Shown: in pieces, positions 1-8,875 of the stretch
How positions within the stretch are numbered: the first letter of the stretch is position 1
Layout of the letters: every line of letters begins with the position of its first letter
Assembly: GCA_934086185.1 (NCBI GenBank)
Contig: CAKOHW010000001.1
Location: 169,688-233,687, forward strand
Direction of reading: 5' to 3'
Length of the DNA: 64,000 nt
Source: an uncultured Bacilli bacterium
Lineage (GTDB): Bacteria > Bacillota_I > Bacilli_A > RF39 > UBA660
Position numbers and translations under genes: made by a program
The notes under the pieces: generated by a model
Databases searched by the model: none
Told to the model about the DNA's origin: nothing
What the model saw: only the letters and a program-made list of their open reading frames with translations

Positions 1-63
1 TGCAGTTGCATAATAACTTCTAAACATTAGGTTGTTGCCATCTATAAGTATTATTTTTTTCAT
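1..63 (-). CDS. polA: DNA polymerase I, N-terminal fragment (cut by window edge)
   Basis: Only the first 21 codons are inside the window. They read MKKIILIDGNNLMFRSYYAT, which matches the start of the 5'-3' exonuclease domain of DNA polymerase I, where the Asp of LIDGN binds catalytic metal. An AGGGTGAT ribosome binding site lies just upstream of the ATG. The gene runs off the left edge, so it could also be a stand-alone 5'-3' exonuclease of the same family. Confidence 0.8.
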   Translation of the reverse strand, partial: MKKIILIDGNNLMFRSYYATA

Positions 64-141
64 TTTATCACCCTATTTATTATTATAATATAAATATGTT
101 TTTTTAAAAAGCAATAACGTTGTTGTTTTTTTAATTTAATT

Positions 142-172
142 AAAAAAGATTTAAGTTTCTTGGTCTTAAATC
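142..172 (-). terminator. Rho-independent terminator after nrnA
   Basis: Inverted repeat GATTTAAG/CTTAAATC at 148-155 and 165-172 directly follows the nrnA stop codon and is followed on the minus strand by a run of six T. Confidence 0.6.
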
Positions 173-1144
173 TTATTTTGCAGAAAATAATTTGTTCTTG
201 TAATCTTTTGTACGAATATCTAAGTCTTTAAATAATTTATCAACATCAGATTCTTCTTTTATTCTAGCTCCACTTGCAAATATATGGCCACCGCCATTAT
301 AATTTTGGGCTACATCATTTATTATTGGGCCTCTGCTTCTAATATTAATTTTATATATTTTATTTTTTTCATCATAACTTGAAAATGCCCAAGCATATAA
401 TTCTTTAATAAAATTAAAATTATTTATCATATTACTAGCAGAAGAAGCATCAACTTTAAATTCATCCATTATACTTTTATCTAATTTTATATAACCAAAA
501 TTATTTTCTGTTACAGTCATATTTAAAGTTATATATGCCTGAAATTTAACCTCATTTATAGGTCTTAAATAAAGATTATTATATAAATTTGATATATTTA
601 AATTATATTTTTCTATTAACATAGTAATTAATTTAAATGTTTTTGGAGTTGTATAACTAAGTAAAAATCTATCACTATCTGCTACAATTCCTAAAAATAA
701 ATTATTTGCTATGCTTTCATTCATTTTTAATTTTGTTTCAACCATTAATTCTGTTATAAGTTCACAAGTACTACTTGCCGTAACACATACATATTCTAAG
801 TCTGAAATCTCTTCTACGTTAGGATGATGATCTATTCTTATAACATAATCGTAATTATCATAATTAATTCCATCTATACGTGATTTATTTGGAACATCTA
901 ATATTATAAGTAAAGGTTTATTTAAATTATTATCATCTATTCTATCTAAAGAACCAAAGTATTTAAATTTTGCCACTGAGTTTCCTACTGCATATACTTT
1001 CTTTTTAGGAAAAGTTAATTTAATAGAATCTCTTAATGCTATTTCACTTGCCAATGCATCTGGATCTGGTCCTATATGTCTAGCAAGTACTATTGTATCA
1101 TATTCCTTTATCTTTTTTATTATCTGTTTAAATACTATGTTCAC
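173..1144 (-). CDS. nrnA: DHH/DHHA1 phosphoesterase, NrnA-type oligoribonuclease
   Basis: The 323-residue protein has an N-terminal DHH domain with GPDPDA near residue 25 and the signature DHHPN near residue 105. The C-terminal DHHA1 domain carries GGGH near residue 285. This is the architecture of NrnA, which degrades 2-5 nt RNAs and dephosphorylates pAp in Gram-positive bacteria, and the length is typical. The start is GTG with a GAGGT ribosome binding site 7 nt upstream. It lies 13 bp after ackA and is probably cotranscribed with it. The exact substrate is inferred from the family. Confidence 0.85.
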   Translation of the reverse strand: MNIVFKQIIKKIKEYDTIVLARHIGPDPDALASEIALRDSIKLTFPKKKVYAVGNSVAKFKYFGSLDRIDDNNLNKPLLIILDVPNKSRIDGINYDNYDYVIRIDHHPNVEEISDLEYVCVTASSTCELITELMVETKLKMNESIANNLFLGIVADSDRFLLSYTTPKTFKLITMLIEKYNLNISNLYNNLYLRPINEVKFQAYITLNMTVTENNFGYIKLDKSIMDEFKVDASSASNMINNFNFIKELYAWAFSSYDEKNKIYKINIRSRGPIINDVAQNYNGGGHIFASGARIKEESDVDKLFKDLDIRTKDYKNKLFSAK

Positions 1145-1157
1145 GTTTTTACCTCAC

Positions 1158-2354
1158 TTATTTATTAATTATATTATATGTATCAGTTGCAATCATTAAT
1201 TCTTCATCTGTTGGTACTACATATACTGGGAATTTAGAATCATTGGTAGTTATTATACCACTATGTACGCTTTTGAAGCTTGCAATAGTATTATTAACTT
1301 CATCATTCAATTTAATACCAAAACAAGATAATTTTTCTACTAAATCTTTTCTAAATCCTGAACCATTTTCTCCTACACCAGCTGTTAAAACTAATGCATC
1401 GATTTTTCCTTCTAATTTCATGTAATATGTTGCAACATATGATGCAATTCTTTCAACATACATATCATATGCTAATTTTGCTTCTTTATTACCAGCAGCG
1501 ATAGCATCTTCTACGTCTCTACAATCACTTGAACCACTTATTCCTAATAGTCCACTTTTTTTATTTAATGTATTATCTACTTCTTCTAATGTCATGTTAG
1601 CATTTTTCATTATGTATGGAATTACTGAGTAGTCAATATCTCCTGAACGTGTTCCCATCATAATTCCAGCATTTGGTGTGAATCCCATTGTTGTATCAAA
1701 GCTTTTTCCATCTTTAACTGCACATAGAGAACCACCAGAACCTATATGACAAATTATTAAATTAACATCATCTTTTTTCAATATTTCTTTCATTGTTTTA
1801 GTTATAAATTTATGACTTGTTCCATGAAAACCATATTTTCTAACTTTATAATCATTATACCAACTTAAAGGCATACTATATAAAAATTGTTCTTTTGCCA
1901 TAGTTTGATGGAATGCTGTATCAAATACACCAACATTTGGGGTACTTGGAAGTGCATCCATAAAAGCTTTAACTCCAGTTAAGTTTGCTAAATTATGTAA
2001 TGGTGCTAATGGTATAAGTTCTGTTACTGTTTTAATAACTTCATCATCTATAAGTACAGAATCTGTATATTTTTCACCACCATGAACTAGTCTATGTCCT
2101 ATTCCATCTAAATCTTCTAAACTTTCAATTACTTTGTTATCAATAAGTTCATTTATCAACATTCTTACTGCTTCTGCATGATCTTTAACAAATACAACAT
2201 GTTTAGTTTTTTCACCATTCATTTTTATGTTATAAAAACTATCTTCTAAACCTATTTTTTCAAAATATCCCCCAATTAATTCTTTTCCTTCAGGCATCTC
2301 AAATAAAGTAAACTTTAATGAAGAACTTCCTGCATTTACACTTAAAATTTTCAT
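1158..2354 (-). CDS. ackA: Acetate kinase
   Basis: A full-length 398-residue acetate kinase that interconverts acetyl phosphate plus ADP and acetate plus ATP, giving substrate-level ATP in fermentation. It starts with the family signature VNAGSSSLKF (phosphate-binding Asn), has GFHGTSH near residue 175, HIGSGGS near 203 and the GTRSGDID segment near 235. The start ATG has a GGGTGAT ribosome binding site. No phosphotransacetylase gene is adjacent, so that partner must be elsewhere. A recognisable promoter lies directly upstream. Confidence 0.97.
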   Translation of the reverse strand: MKILSVNAGSSSLKFTLFEMPEGKELIGGYFEKIGLEDSFYNIKMNGEKTKHVVFVKDHAEAVRMLINELIDNKVIESLEDLDGIGHRLVHGGEKYTDSVLIDDEVIKTVTELIPLAPLHNLANLTGVKAFMDALPSTPNVGVFDTAFHQTMAKEQFLYSMPLSWYNDYKVRKYGFHGTSHKFITKTMKEILKKDDVNLIICHIGSGGSLCAVKDGKSFDTTMGFTPNAGIMMGTRSGDIDYSVIPYIMKNANMTLEEVDNTLNKKSGLLGISGSSDCRDVEDAIAAGNKEAKLAYDMYVERIASYVATYYMKLEGKIDALVLTAGVGENGSGFRKDLVEKLSCFGIKLNDEVNNTIASFKSVHSGIITTNDSKFPVYVVPTDEELMIATDTYNIINK

Positions 2355-2374
2355 TTAATCACCCTTCTTTTTGT

Positions 2375-2403
2375 ATTATACAAAAGTTTCAGGAAAAAAA
2401 CAA
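2375..2403 (-). promoter_or_regulatory. Sigma-A-type promoter of ackA
   Basis: Minus-strand TTGTTT at 2398-2403, a 17 bp spacer and TATAAT at 2375-2380. The -35 element overlaps the 3' arm and T-run of the preceding terminator. Confidence 0.6.
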
Positions 2404-2428
2404 TATAACCAAATTCAATTATATTGTT
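2394..2428 (-). terminator. Rho-independent terminator after the glycosyltransferase gene
   Basis: Ten-base inverted repeat AACAATATAA/TTATATTGTT (2399-2408 and 2419-2428) followed on the minus strand by seven T. The upstream arm overlaps the end of the coding region. Confidence 0.7.
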
Positions 2429-3572
2429 TATTATCTTCTTTTAATAATTTCATTGTGTATAAAGTAAGAGACATTATAGTGAATAATAAAATTATACTTA
2501 ATATTTTGTAATCTACTATATTATATAAAAATAGAAAATAGAAATAAGTTAGTGTTGATGAAATATTAATTATAAATGGTATAAATACTTTCTTTTGATA
2601 TATTATAAACCATACTATACTCAGTATATCTGCAGAAAACATATATCTATCATGCATATGTGGTAAGAAAAAGACACATACAAGAATAGACCATAGAAAC
2701 AAAGTAATTATTTTTTCATTATTAAATTTTACTTTATTAATTAACACATATAACCACATTATGAAAAATATGAATGCCGTTAATATTACACCAATTGTTG
2801 ATATTATTTTATGATTTGTTATAAAAAATAATGTATTTTCTTGTATATAATTATATAAATTTGGAAAATTTAAAACTGCATCAATATAATAGTCTGCTTG
2901 ATTAAAATATACTAACATTATATCTTTTATACTTTTTCCCATTATAATTGCTGGTAAAGATAATACAATATCCATAATAGGTATTAATAAGAAATGATAT
3001 AAATGTATCTTTTTTTCTCTAAAAAATAATAAAATATAAACTGGAAGTACAAATATTGCTTGTAATTTAAATGATAGTGATATTCCTAACATTATGAAAG
3101 ATATCGTGTACTTTTTATTTAATAAGTAATAAAGTGATATTAATATGAAAGCTGTATATATACTATCGCATTGTCCCCACATGGAACCATTTACAATTAC
3201 TGACGGTAAACACAATATTATTCCATATATTACTAATTTTAGTGTATTGTTTTTTGTTATTAAATATACTATTTTTGATGAATAGTATGCACAAATAAAA
3301 TCAAATATTATTGATACTATTTTTATTGGTATTAATGGTTTGCATTTTAGTAATGAAATAAATGTAAGTATAATCATATAAGGAACATTATAATTTCCAA
3401 TAGTATATTTTAAAGATTTAAAGTAACCTAATCTCCTTATATCATCAACCCATAAAGCTAAGAATCCTTTATAATCTCCGCTTTCACCATTTAACCATAA
3501 TACTCTAAGTAAAATGCCTACTATACTTAATATTATAAATATTTTTAAATTTTTATTTTTCTTGTTTAACAT
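2415..3572 (-). CDS. Multi-pass GT-C-type membrane glycosyltransferase
   Basis: A 385-residue protein with about ten hydrophobic segments. An acidic first extracytoplasmic loop contains GDY near residue 33. The segment around residues 128-175 with NGSMWGQCDSIYT and later SFKLQAIFVLP resembles the Gpi18/DUF2029 family of polyprenyl-phosphate-sugar-dependent transferases. These move a sugar from a lipid carrier to an outside acceptor; the acceptor here is unknown. It follows a DedA gene by 29 bp. The ATG is preceded by a weak site that lies within a hairpin (3574-3597). Confidence 0.6.
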   Translation of the reverse strand: MLNKKNKNLKIFIILSIVGILLRVLWLNGESGDYKGFLALWVDDIRRLGYFKSLKYTIGNYNVPYMIILTFISLLKCKPLIPIKIVSIIFDFICAYYSSKIVYLITKNNTLKLVIYGIILCLPSVIVNGSMWGQCDSIYTAFILISLYYLLNKKYTISFIMLGISLSFKLQAIFVLPVYILLFFREKKIHLYHFLLIPIMDIVLSLPAIIMGKSIKDIMLVYFNQADYYIDAVLNFPNLYNYIQENTLFFITNHKIISTIGVILTAFIFFIMWLYVLINKVKFNNEKIITLFLWSILVCVFFLPHMHDRYMFSADILSIVWFIIYQKKVFIPFIINISSTLTYFYFLFLYNIVDYKILSIILLFTIMSLTLYTMKLLKEDNKQYN

Positions 3573-3573
3573 G

Positions 3574-3597
3574 CTATACCTACTTTACTAGGTATAG
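3574..3597 (-). promoter_or_regulatory. Hairpin covering the ribosome binding region of the glycosyltransferase
   Basis: Perfect 9-bp inverted repeat CTATACCTA/TAGGTATAG with a 6-base loop lies between the DedA stop and the glycosyltransferase ATG. No T-run follows, so it is not a classical terminator. The only Shine-Dalgarno-like bases (TAGG) are inside the stem, so it could limit translation. Confidence 0.45.
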
Positions 3598-3601
3598 TTT
3601 A

Positions 3602-4210
3602 TCATATTTTTTTACGTTTTTTAAATATTTTTATTATTATAATTATAATAAATATTATTAAAAGTATTTTTGAATATTTACTAAAGATGTTAGCTGCAAT
3701 TAAGTAATTATCTCCTACGATATTTCCTAGTATAACTAATACTGTATTCCATATTAATGAACCAATTGTAGTATATATTAAGAATATTGTAAAATTCATT
3801 TTATTCATTCCTGCTGGAATAGATATAAGACTTCTTACTATTGGTATAAATCTACAATAAAATACCGTTAAATTACCATTTTTTTGAAATGAATTTTCAC
3901 TTTTTTCTATATCAGAGATTTTTAAACATAATATTTTTCCTATACGAGAATTTATTATTTTTATTATTCTTTCTTTACTTAAAATATAACCAATTAAGTA
4001 TAGTAAGATTGCTCCTATTAGAGAACCAAGTGTGGAAAATATGATTACTCCTACTAAAGTCATTTTACATTTAGAATTACTAGTCATAAATCCACCTAAT
4101 GTAAGTATTACTTCACTTGGAATTGGTGGAAAAATATTTTCTATTGTAATTAGAAAAAGTATTCCTAAATAACCATATTTATTCATTATATTAATTACAT
4201 AATTATTCAT
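3602..4210 (-). CDS. DedA-family membrane protein
   Basis: A 202-residue DedA (SNARE-associated) protein. It has the conserved N-terminal ENIFPPIPSEVIL segment near residue 25, a re-entrant hydrophobic region and the FYCRFIPIVRSLISIPAG signature near 120, with the conserved Arg residues. DedA proteins recycle polyprenyl phosphate or phospholipid carriers across the membrane, which fits the neighbouring lipid-carrier-dependent glycosyltransferase. The start has an AAAGGAAAT ribosome binding site. The stop is TGA followed directly by TAA. Confidence 0.9.
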   Translation of the reverse strand: MNNYVINIMNKYGYLGILFLITIENIFPPIPSEVILTLGGFMTSNSKCKMTLVGVIIFSTLGSLIGAILLYLIGYILSKERIIKIINSRIGKILCLKISDIEKSENSFQKNGNLTVFYCRFIPIVRSLISIPAGMNKMNFTIFLIYTTIGSLIWNTVLVILGNIVGDNYLIAANIFSKYSKILLIIFIIIIIIKIFKKRKKI

Positions 4211-4239
4211 ATATTTATTTCCTTTTGATAAAGTATATG

Positions 4240-4269
4240 AAAAAAAATAGAATCTATTCAGAATCTATT
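4240..4269 (-). terminator. Terminator after the DUF1653 gene
   Basis: AATAGA/TCTATT arms at 4246-4251 and 4264-4269 enclose the stop codon and are followed on the minus strand by eight T. The stem is short and AT-rich. Confidence 0.5.
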
Positions 4270-4487
4270 TTTTCAAATCTGTAAGTTTGTTTTACATCGG
4301 GGTATTTTTCTTTATCAACTAAAGAATTAAACATTCTACGTGGTCTTGCCCAATATTCTTTATTTTTTATATGAAAATATATTACTTCTTCTTCCATAGT
4401 TTCTGTATTTTTAGCAATACAGATAACTTTTACTATATGACCTTTAAAATGTTTATAAATGCCACCTATTTCTATCTCTCTATTCAT
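4254..4487 (-). CDS. DUF1653 family small protein
   Basis: A 77-residue protein with the DUF1653 pattern: GGIYKHFKGH near residue 8, a central EEVIYFH and the WARPRRMFNSLV block near residue 47. The family is widespread and its biochemical role is unknown. Its ATG lies within the last codons of pnp (8-bp overlap), so translation is probably coupled to PNPase. Confidence 0.8.
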   Translation of the reverse strand: MNREIEIGGIYKHFKGHIVKVICIAKNTETMEEEVIYFHIKNKEYWARPRRMFNSLVDKEKYPDVKQTYRFEKIDSE

Positions 4488-6645
4488 TTACTTTTTCTTT
4501 TTTTGTTTCTTTCTTTTTAGGTTTTGGTAAAGCTTCTTTACGAGATAAGTTTAGTCTTCCTCTATTATCATATCCTAATGATTTAACCATTATCTCATCT
4601 CCAACACTTACAACATCACTTGGTTTATTTACTCTTTCATGTGCTAGTTGAGATACGTGACATAATCCTTCACATCCTGGCCATAATTCAATAAATACAC
4701 CAAAATCTTCTACTTTTACAACTCGACCATTATATACTTTTCCTGTTTCAACTACTCTAACGATATTTTTTATCATTTCTGCAGTTTTATCTATTATTGT
4801 TTGGTCAGTATGGTAGATTATTACTCTTCCATCATCTTCTAAATCTACTTTAACAGCATCTTTATCATTAACGGTTTTAACATTACTTGCTTCAAGAATG
4901 ATTTTTGTAATCATTTCTCCACCACGTCCTATTACATCTTTAATTTTTTCTGGATCAATATTAAATGTTGCAATTTTTGGTGCATATGGACTTAATTCTT
5001 TTCTTGGTTCTTCAATTACAGTTTTCATTAAATCAAGAATTTCTAATCTTGCTTTTTTAGCTTGTTTAAGAGCACTTTCAAGTATTTCTCTTGTTACTCC
5101 TTTTATTTTAATATCCATTTGTAATGCAGTAATACCAGTTTTAGTTCCTGCTACTTTAAAATCCATGTCTCCCATGTGATCTTCTAGGCCTTGAATGTCT
5201 GTTAATATTGTATAATTCTTTCCATTTGTAATAAGTCCCATTGCTATTCCTGCTACAGGTGCTTTTATTGGAACACCTGCTGCCATAAGACTTAAACATC
5301 CAGCACAAATACTTGCTTGTGAAGATGACCCATTACTTTCTAATATTTCACTTACTACTCTTATTGTATATGGGAATTCTTCTTCAGAAGGAATAACTTG
5401 TAAAAGAGCTCTTTCTCCTAGAGCACCATGCCCTATTTCACGTCTTCCTGGAGAACCATATCTTCCTGTTTCACCTACTGAAAATGCTGGAAAGTTATAG
5501 TGTAACATAAATCTTTTTGAATCTTCTATACCCAATCCATCTAATATTTGATGTTCTCCAATTGCTCCTAGAGTTGTTGTTGATAAACTTTGAGTTTGTC
5601 CTCTAGTAAATAATGCAGATCCATGAGTTCTTGGCAATAAATCTATTCTTGCAGATAGTGGTCTTATTTCATCCATTTTTCTACCATCTGGTCTTATTTT
5701 TTCTTCAGTAATTAATCTTCTTACTTCATCTGCTTCAATCATATCAGTTATTTTTTTAACAGTTTTTAATATGTTTTCAACATCTTCATCATTTTCATAT
5801 ATTTCATTAAAATGATTAACTGCTTCTTCTTTAACTTCATCTATTCTTGCATATTTTTCTAGTTTATCTTTTATTTGAATTGCTTCTAACATATCTTTTG
5901 TAGTAAATTCTCTAACTGCTTTTTCTAAATCTTCATCAATTTTTGCTAATTCAACTTCTGTTTTTTTAACTCCAATTTCTTTAATAATTTTCTTTTGGAA
6001 TTTACAAAGTTTTTTTATTGCTTTTTGACCGAATTCTAATGCATCTAACATTACTTTTTCACTAACTTCACTAGCACCTGCTTCTATCATACATATATCT
6101 TTTTCTGTTCCAGCAACTGTTAATGTCAATTCTGTTTTTTCTAATTCTTCACTTGTTGGATTTATTATAAATTTTTTACCAATTTTTCCTACTACTACTC
6201 CGGCAACTGGGCCATCAAATGGTATATTTGATATTCCTAATGCCAAACTTGAACCAAATAATGCAGTCATTTCAGGAGAGTTATCTGGATCAACTGATAA
6301 TACAGTATTAATTACCTGTACTTCATTTCTAAAATTTTCATCAAACATTGGTCTAATAGGTCTATCTATTAATCTTGCTGCTAATGTTGCATTTTCACTT
6401 GGACGACCTTCTCTTTTAATAAAACCACCTGGTATTTTACCTACTGAGTATAATTTTTCATTATAAACTACAGTTAGTGGAAAAAAGTCTGCAGTTGATA
6501 CATTATTACTCATTACGGCTGCAGTTAGTATTACAGTATCTCCATATCTAACTAAGACTGCTCCATTGCTTTGTTTTGCTAACTCTCCATTTTCTACTAT
6601 TAATTTTCTTCCTTCAAAATTTAATTCAAATACATTCTTATCCAT
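4480..6645 (-). CDS. pnp: Polyribonucleotide nucleotidyltransferase (PNPase)
   Basis: A full-length 721-residue PNPase: two RNase PH domains (about residues 1-225 and 310-545), an alpha-helical linker, a KH domain with DVIGRGGEMITKI near 560 and a C-terminal S1 domain near 625-690. The active second RNase PH core has the conserved GRREIGHGALGERAL. It degrades RNA 3'-5' by phosphorolysis and would be part of the RNA degradosome. The ATG is preceded by GGAAGG. It is separated from rpsO by one unknown gene, a variation on the classical rpsO-pnp pair. Confidence 0.98.
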   Translation of the reverse strand: MDKNVFELNFEGRKLIVENGELAKQSNGAVLVRYGDTVILTAAVMSNNVSTADFFPLTVVYNEKLYSVGKIPGGFIKREGRPSENATLAARLIDRPIRPMFDENFRNEVQVINTVLSVDPDNSPEMTALFGSSLALGISNIPFDGPVAGVVVGKIGKKFIINPTSEELEKTELTLTVAGTEKDICMIEAGASEVSEKVMLDALEFGQKAIKKLCKFQKKIIKEIGVKKTEVELAKIDEDLEKAVREFTTKDMLEAIQIKDKLEKYARIDEVKEEAVNHFNEIYENDEDVENILKTVKKITDMIEADEVRRLITEEKIRPDGRKMDEIRPLSARIDLLPRTHGSALFTRGQTQSLSTTTLGAIGEHQILDGLGIEDSKRFMLHYNFPAFSVGETGRYGSPGRREIGHGALGERALLQVIPSEEEFPYTIRVVSEILESNGSSSQASICAGCLSLMAAGVPIKAPVAGIAMGLITNGKNYTILTDIQGLEDHMGDMDFKVAGTKTGITALQMDIKIKGVTREILESALKQAKKARLEILDLMKTVIEEPRKELSPYAPKIATFNIDPEKIKDVIGRGGEMITKIILEASNVKTVNDKDAVKVDLEDDGRVIIYHTDQTIIDKTAEMIKNIVRVVETGKVYNGRVVKVEDFGVFIELWPGCEGLCHVSQLAHERVNKPSDVVSVGDEIMVKSLGYDNRGRLNLSRKEALPKPKKKETKKEKVNE

Positions 6646-6660
6646 ATACTACCTTCTTCC

Positions 6661-7206
6661 TTATTTTTTTCTATTGTAATCAAATTCTAATAATTTCTTT
6701 TTTGGCAATTCTCTTTTTTCTGTTAATTGTTCTAAATCTTCATATGGTTGATGGCTTAAAATATTACAATATTCTTCATCTATTAATTCAAGTCTATATG
6801 CTGCATACATTTTATCTTCGTCTAATGATTTAAATTGCAATATCATATTGTCATCTATTCTCATTAAAATATTTCCTTTAATTAATTTATAAGCAGTTCT
6901 TTCATTTTCCAATCTTGTTATATAAATATTTGTATATACTAACTTATATATGTCAATTAATTCAGATCTATCTAGTTCATATGATTTTATTATTTTTTTT
7001 CTTGAAGCTTTTTCTTTTGTTTTAATTATTTTTGAAAAAGGTTTTAAAGTATTTTCATCTACTTCATTAACACTAAACTTTTTTCTTGTTTTTAAATCTT
7101 TATAATATGGTATGGAACAACCATAAGTAAACTCGTCATACTTTTTTACCAATATTCTTTCTTTTCCATCTTTTGTAAATCCTATAAATACATTATCTAA
7201 TTTCAT
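6661..7206 (-). CDS. Uncharacterised protein between rpsO and pnp
   Basis: A 181-residue soluble, charged protein (many Lys, Glu, Tyr) with no signal peptide or membrane segment. I do not recognise a family. It starts with a strong AGGAGG site, follows the rpsO terminator and ends 15 bp before pnp, so it is read into pnp. The position suggests a link with translation or RNA turnover, but this is only context. Confidence 0.75.
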   Translation of the reverse strand: MKLDNVFIGFTKDGKERILVKKYDEFTYGCSIPYYKDLKTRKKFSVNEVDENTLKPFSKIIKTKEKASRKKIIKSYELDRSELIDIYKLVYTNIYITRLENERTAYKLIKGNILMRIDDNMILQFKSLDEDKMYAAYRLELIDEEYCNILSHQPYEDLEQLTEKRELPKKKLLEFDYNRKK

Positions 7207-7222
7207 AAATCCTCCTGATAAT

Positions 7223-7249
7223 AAAAAAAGACACTAAAAATGAAGTGCC
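7223..7249 (-). terminator. Rho-independent terminator after rpsO
   Basis: GACACT/AGTGCC arms (7230-7235 and 7244-7249, one G-T pair) start within the rpsO stop codon and are followed by seven T on the minus strand. Read-through would continue into the 181-residue gene and pnp. Confidence 0.8.
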
Positions 7250-7518
7250 TACTTTCTTATATTTAATTCTTTTATTAATTCACGATATGAAACTACATCA
7301 TTCTTCTTTAAATAGTCTAATAAACTACGTCTTTTACCAACTTTCATAAGTAAACCACGTTTAGAATGATAATCATGTTTATGAACTTTTAAATGTTCAG
7401 TTAAATCATTGATTTCTTCTGTTAATATAGCTATTTGAACTTTTGTAGAACCAGTATCTTTTTCGTTTTCACCAAATTTTTTAACTAATTCAGCTTTTGT
7501 TTCTTTTGTAACTGCCAT
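7249..7518 (-). CDS. rpsO: 30S ribosomal protein S15
   Basis: An 89-residue S15 with the family blocks GSTKVQIAILTEEINDLTEH (residues 22-41), HKHDYHSKRGLL and VGKRRSLLDYL. It binds the central domain of 16S rRNA early in 30S assembly. The ATG has a GGAGGT site, and an upstream leader of about 80 nt may hold the S15 autoregulatory element known from other bacteria, although I could not confirm its structure. Confidence 0.98.
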   Translation of the reverse strand: MAVTKETKAELVKKFGENEKDTGSTKVQIAILTEEINDLTEHLKVHKHDYHSKRGLLMKVGKRRSLLDYLKKNDVVSYRELIKELNIRK

Positions 7519-7606
7519 AAAATTACCTCCATATTTTCTAATAACCGTTAAATCTAAGTAATAATTCGGAGTAAATTAAAACTGAGAAATAACTTTTACA
7601 TTTGAT

Positions 7607-7635
7607 ATTATACATGAAAGTCATATATTATGCAA
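7607..7635 (-). promoter_or_regulatory. Sigma-A-type promoter of rpsO
   Basis: Minus-strand TTGCAT (7630-7635), a 17-bp spacer and a perfect TATAAT (7607-7612). Transcription would start near 7600 and leave a leader of about 80 nt before the S15 start codon. Confidence 0.75.
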
Positions 7636-7639
7636 GGGT

Positions 7640-8875
7640 TTATTTATTTTTTAAGAAATCTATTGCATTAATTAATGCGTATTTTCCACTTTCATATGTT
7701 AAACCACCTTGTTGATATGCTATAAACGGACTTCTTAATGGACCATCACAACTGATTTCAATACTGCTTCCTTGTGTAAATGATCCACTAGCCATTATTA
7801 TTTCGTCATCATATCCTGGCATGTCTGTTGCAATTGGAAGAGCAAAAGAATCAATTGGTGAACCACTTTGTATTCCTCTACAATATTTTATTAATAAATC
7901 TCTTTCTTTAAATATTATTGTTTCTACAATATCTGCTCTTTCTTCGTTATATGATGGATCTACATCATACCCTAATTCTTTCATCACTTTACTTGTAAGT
8001 ATTGCAATTTTTAAACTTGATGTTACTACTGATGGAGCAAAAAATAGTCCTTTTAATAAATCTTTGTTTGCTCCTAATGAAGGTCCTACTTCCATTCCTT
8101 CACCTGGTAATGTTAATCTTTCACCACATAATGAAACTAACTTTTTATCACCTACAATATATGCTCCATTAGAAGCAATACCAGCACCTAAATTTTTTAT
8201 AAGTGAACCTACTACAATATTAGCGCCTACATTGGTTGGCTCTAGTGTATTAACCATTTCACAATAGCAATTATCTATCATTATAATTATATTTTTATCA
8301 ATATTCTTGATAAATTCTATTACACGTTTTAATTTACTAATAGTTAAGCTTTTTCTTGTACTATAGCCTCTACTTCTTTGTATGTGTATTAATTTATATT
8401 TTTTATTTTTTAACTTTTTCTTTATTTCTTCATAATCAAAGTCATTATTTTTTAAATCTACTTGTTCATAATTTATATTGTAACTCTTTAAACTACTTTC
8501 GTTTTCTTTTAAACCTATAACTTCATGTAATGTATCATATGGAGTACCTGTTATAGATAACATTGTATCATTTGGTCTTAGAAGTGCAAATAATGCTACT
8601 GTAAGTGCATGTGAAGCACTAATGAATTGGTTTCTTACTAGGGCACTTTCACATCCGAAAATATCTTTATATACATCTTCTATTACGTCTCTACCTATAT
8701 CGTTATAACCATATCCTGTTGTTGATGTGAAATGCATTTCACTTACTTTATTATTTTTAAATGCATCCATAACTTTAAAAGTATTTAATTCACATATTTT
8801 ATCTACTTTATTAAATTCTTTTGATAATTCTTTTTCACATTTATTAATTAATTTTATTATTTCATTTTTTTTCAT
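7640..8875 (-). CDS. Methionine gamma-lyase-like PLP enzyme (aluminium-resistance/YnbB family)
   Basis: A 411-residue fold type I PLP enzyme of the family annotated as methionine gamma-lyase or aluminium resistance protein. Visible features are TGYGYND near residue 53, the cofactor-stacking region ALVRNQFISASHAL near 77, MIDNCYCEM near 197 with the PLP-contacting Asp, and GSLIKNLGAGI near 224 with the likely Schiff-base Lys. It overlaps the SDR gene by 14 bp, so the two are coupled. The true substrate is not established for most members. Confidence 0.85.
   Translation of the reverse strand: MKKNEIIKLINKCEKELSKEFNKVDKICELNTFKVMDAFKNNKVSEMHFTSTTGYGYNDIGRDVIEDVYKDIFGCESALVRNQFISASHALTVALFALLRPNDTMLSITGTPYDTLHEVIGLKENESSLKSYNINYEQVDLKNNDFDYEEIKKKLKNKKYKLIHIQRSRGYSTRKSLTISKLKRVIEFIKNIDKNIIIMIDNCYCEMVNTLEPTNVGANIVVGSLIKNLGAGIASNGAYIVGDKKLVSLCGERLTLPGEGMEVGPSLGANKDLLKGLFFAPSVVTSSLKIAILTSKVMKELGYDVDPSYNEERADIVETIIFKERDLLIKYCRGIQSGSPIDSFALPIATDMPGYDDEIIMASGSFTQGSSIEISCDGPLRSPFIAYQQGGLTYESGKYALINAIDFLKNK

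Noticed and set aside
4898..5179. Plus-strand 93-residue open frame inside pnp.
   Set aside because: It is a shadow on the opposite strand of a highly conserved gene with no start signals.
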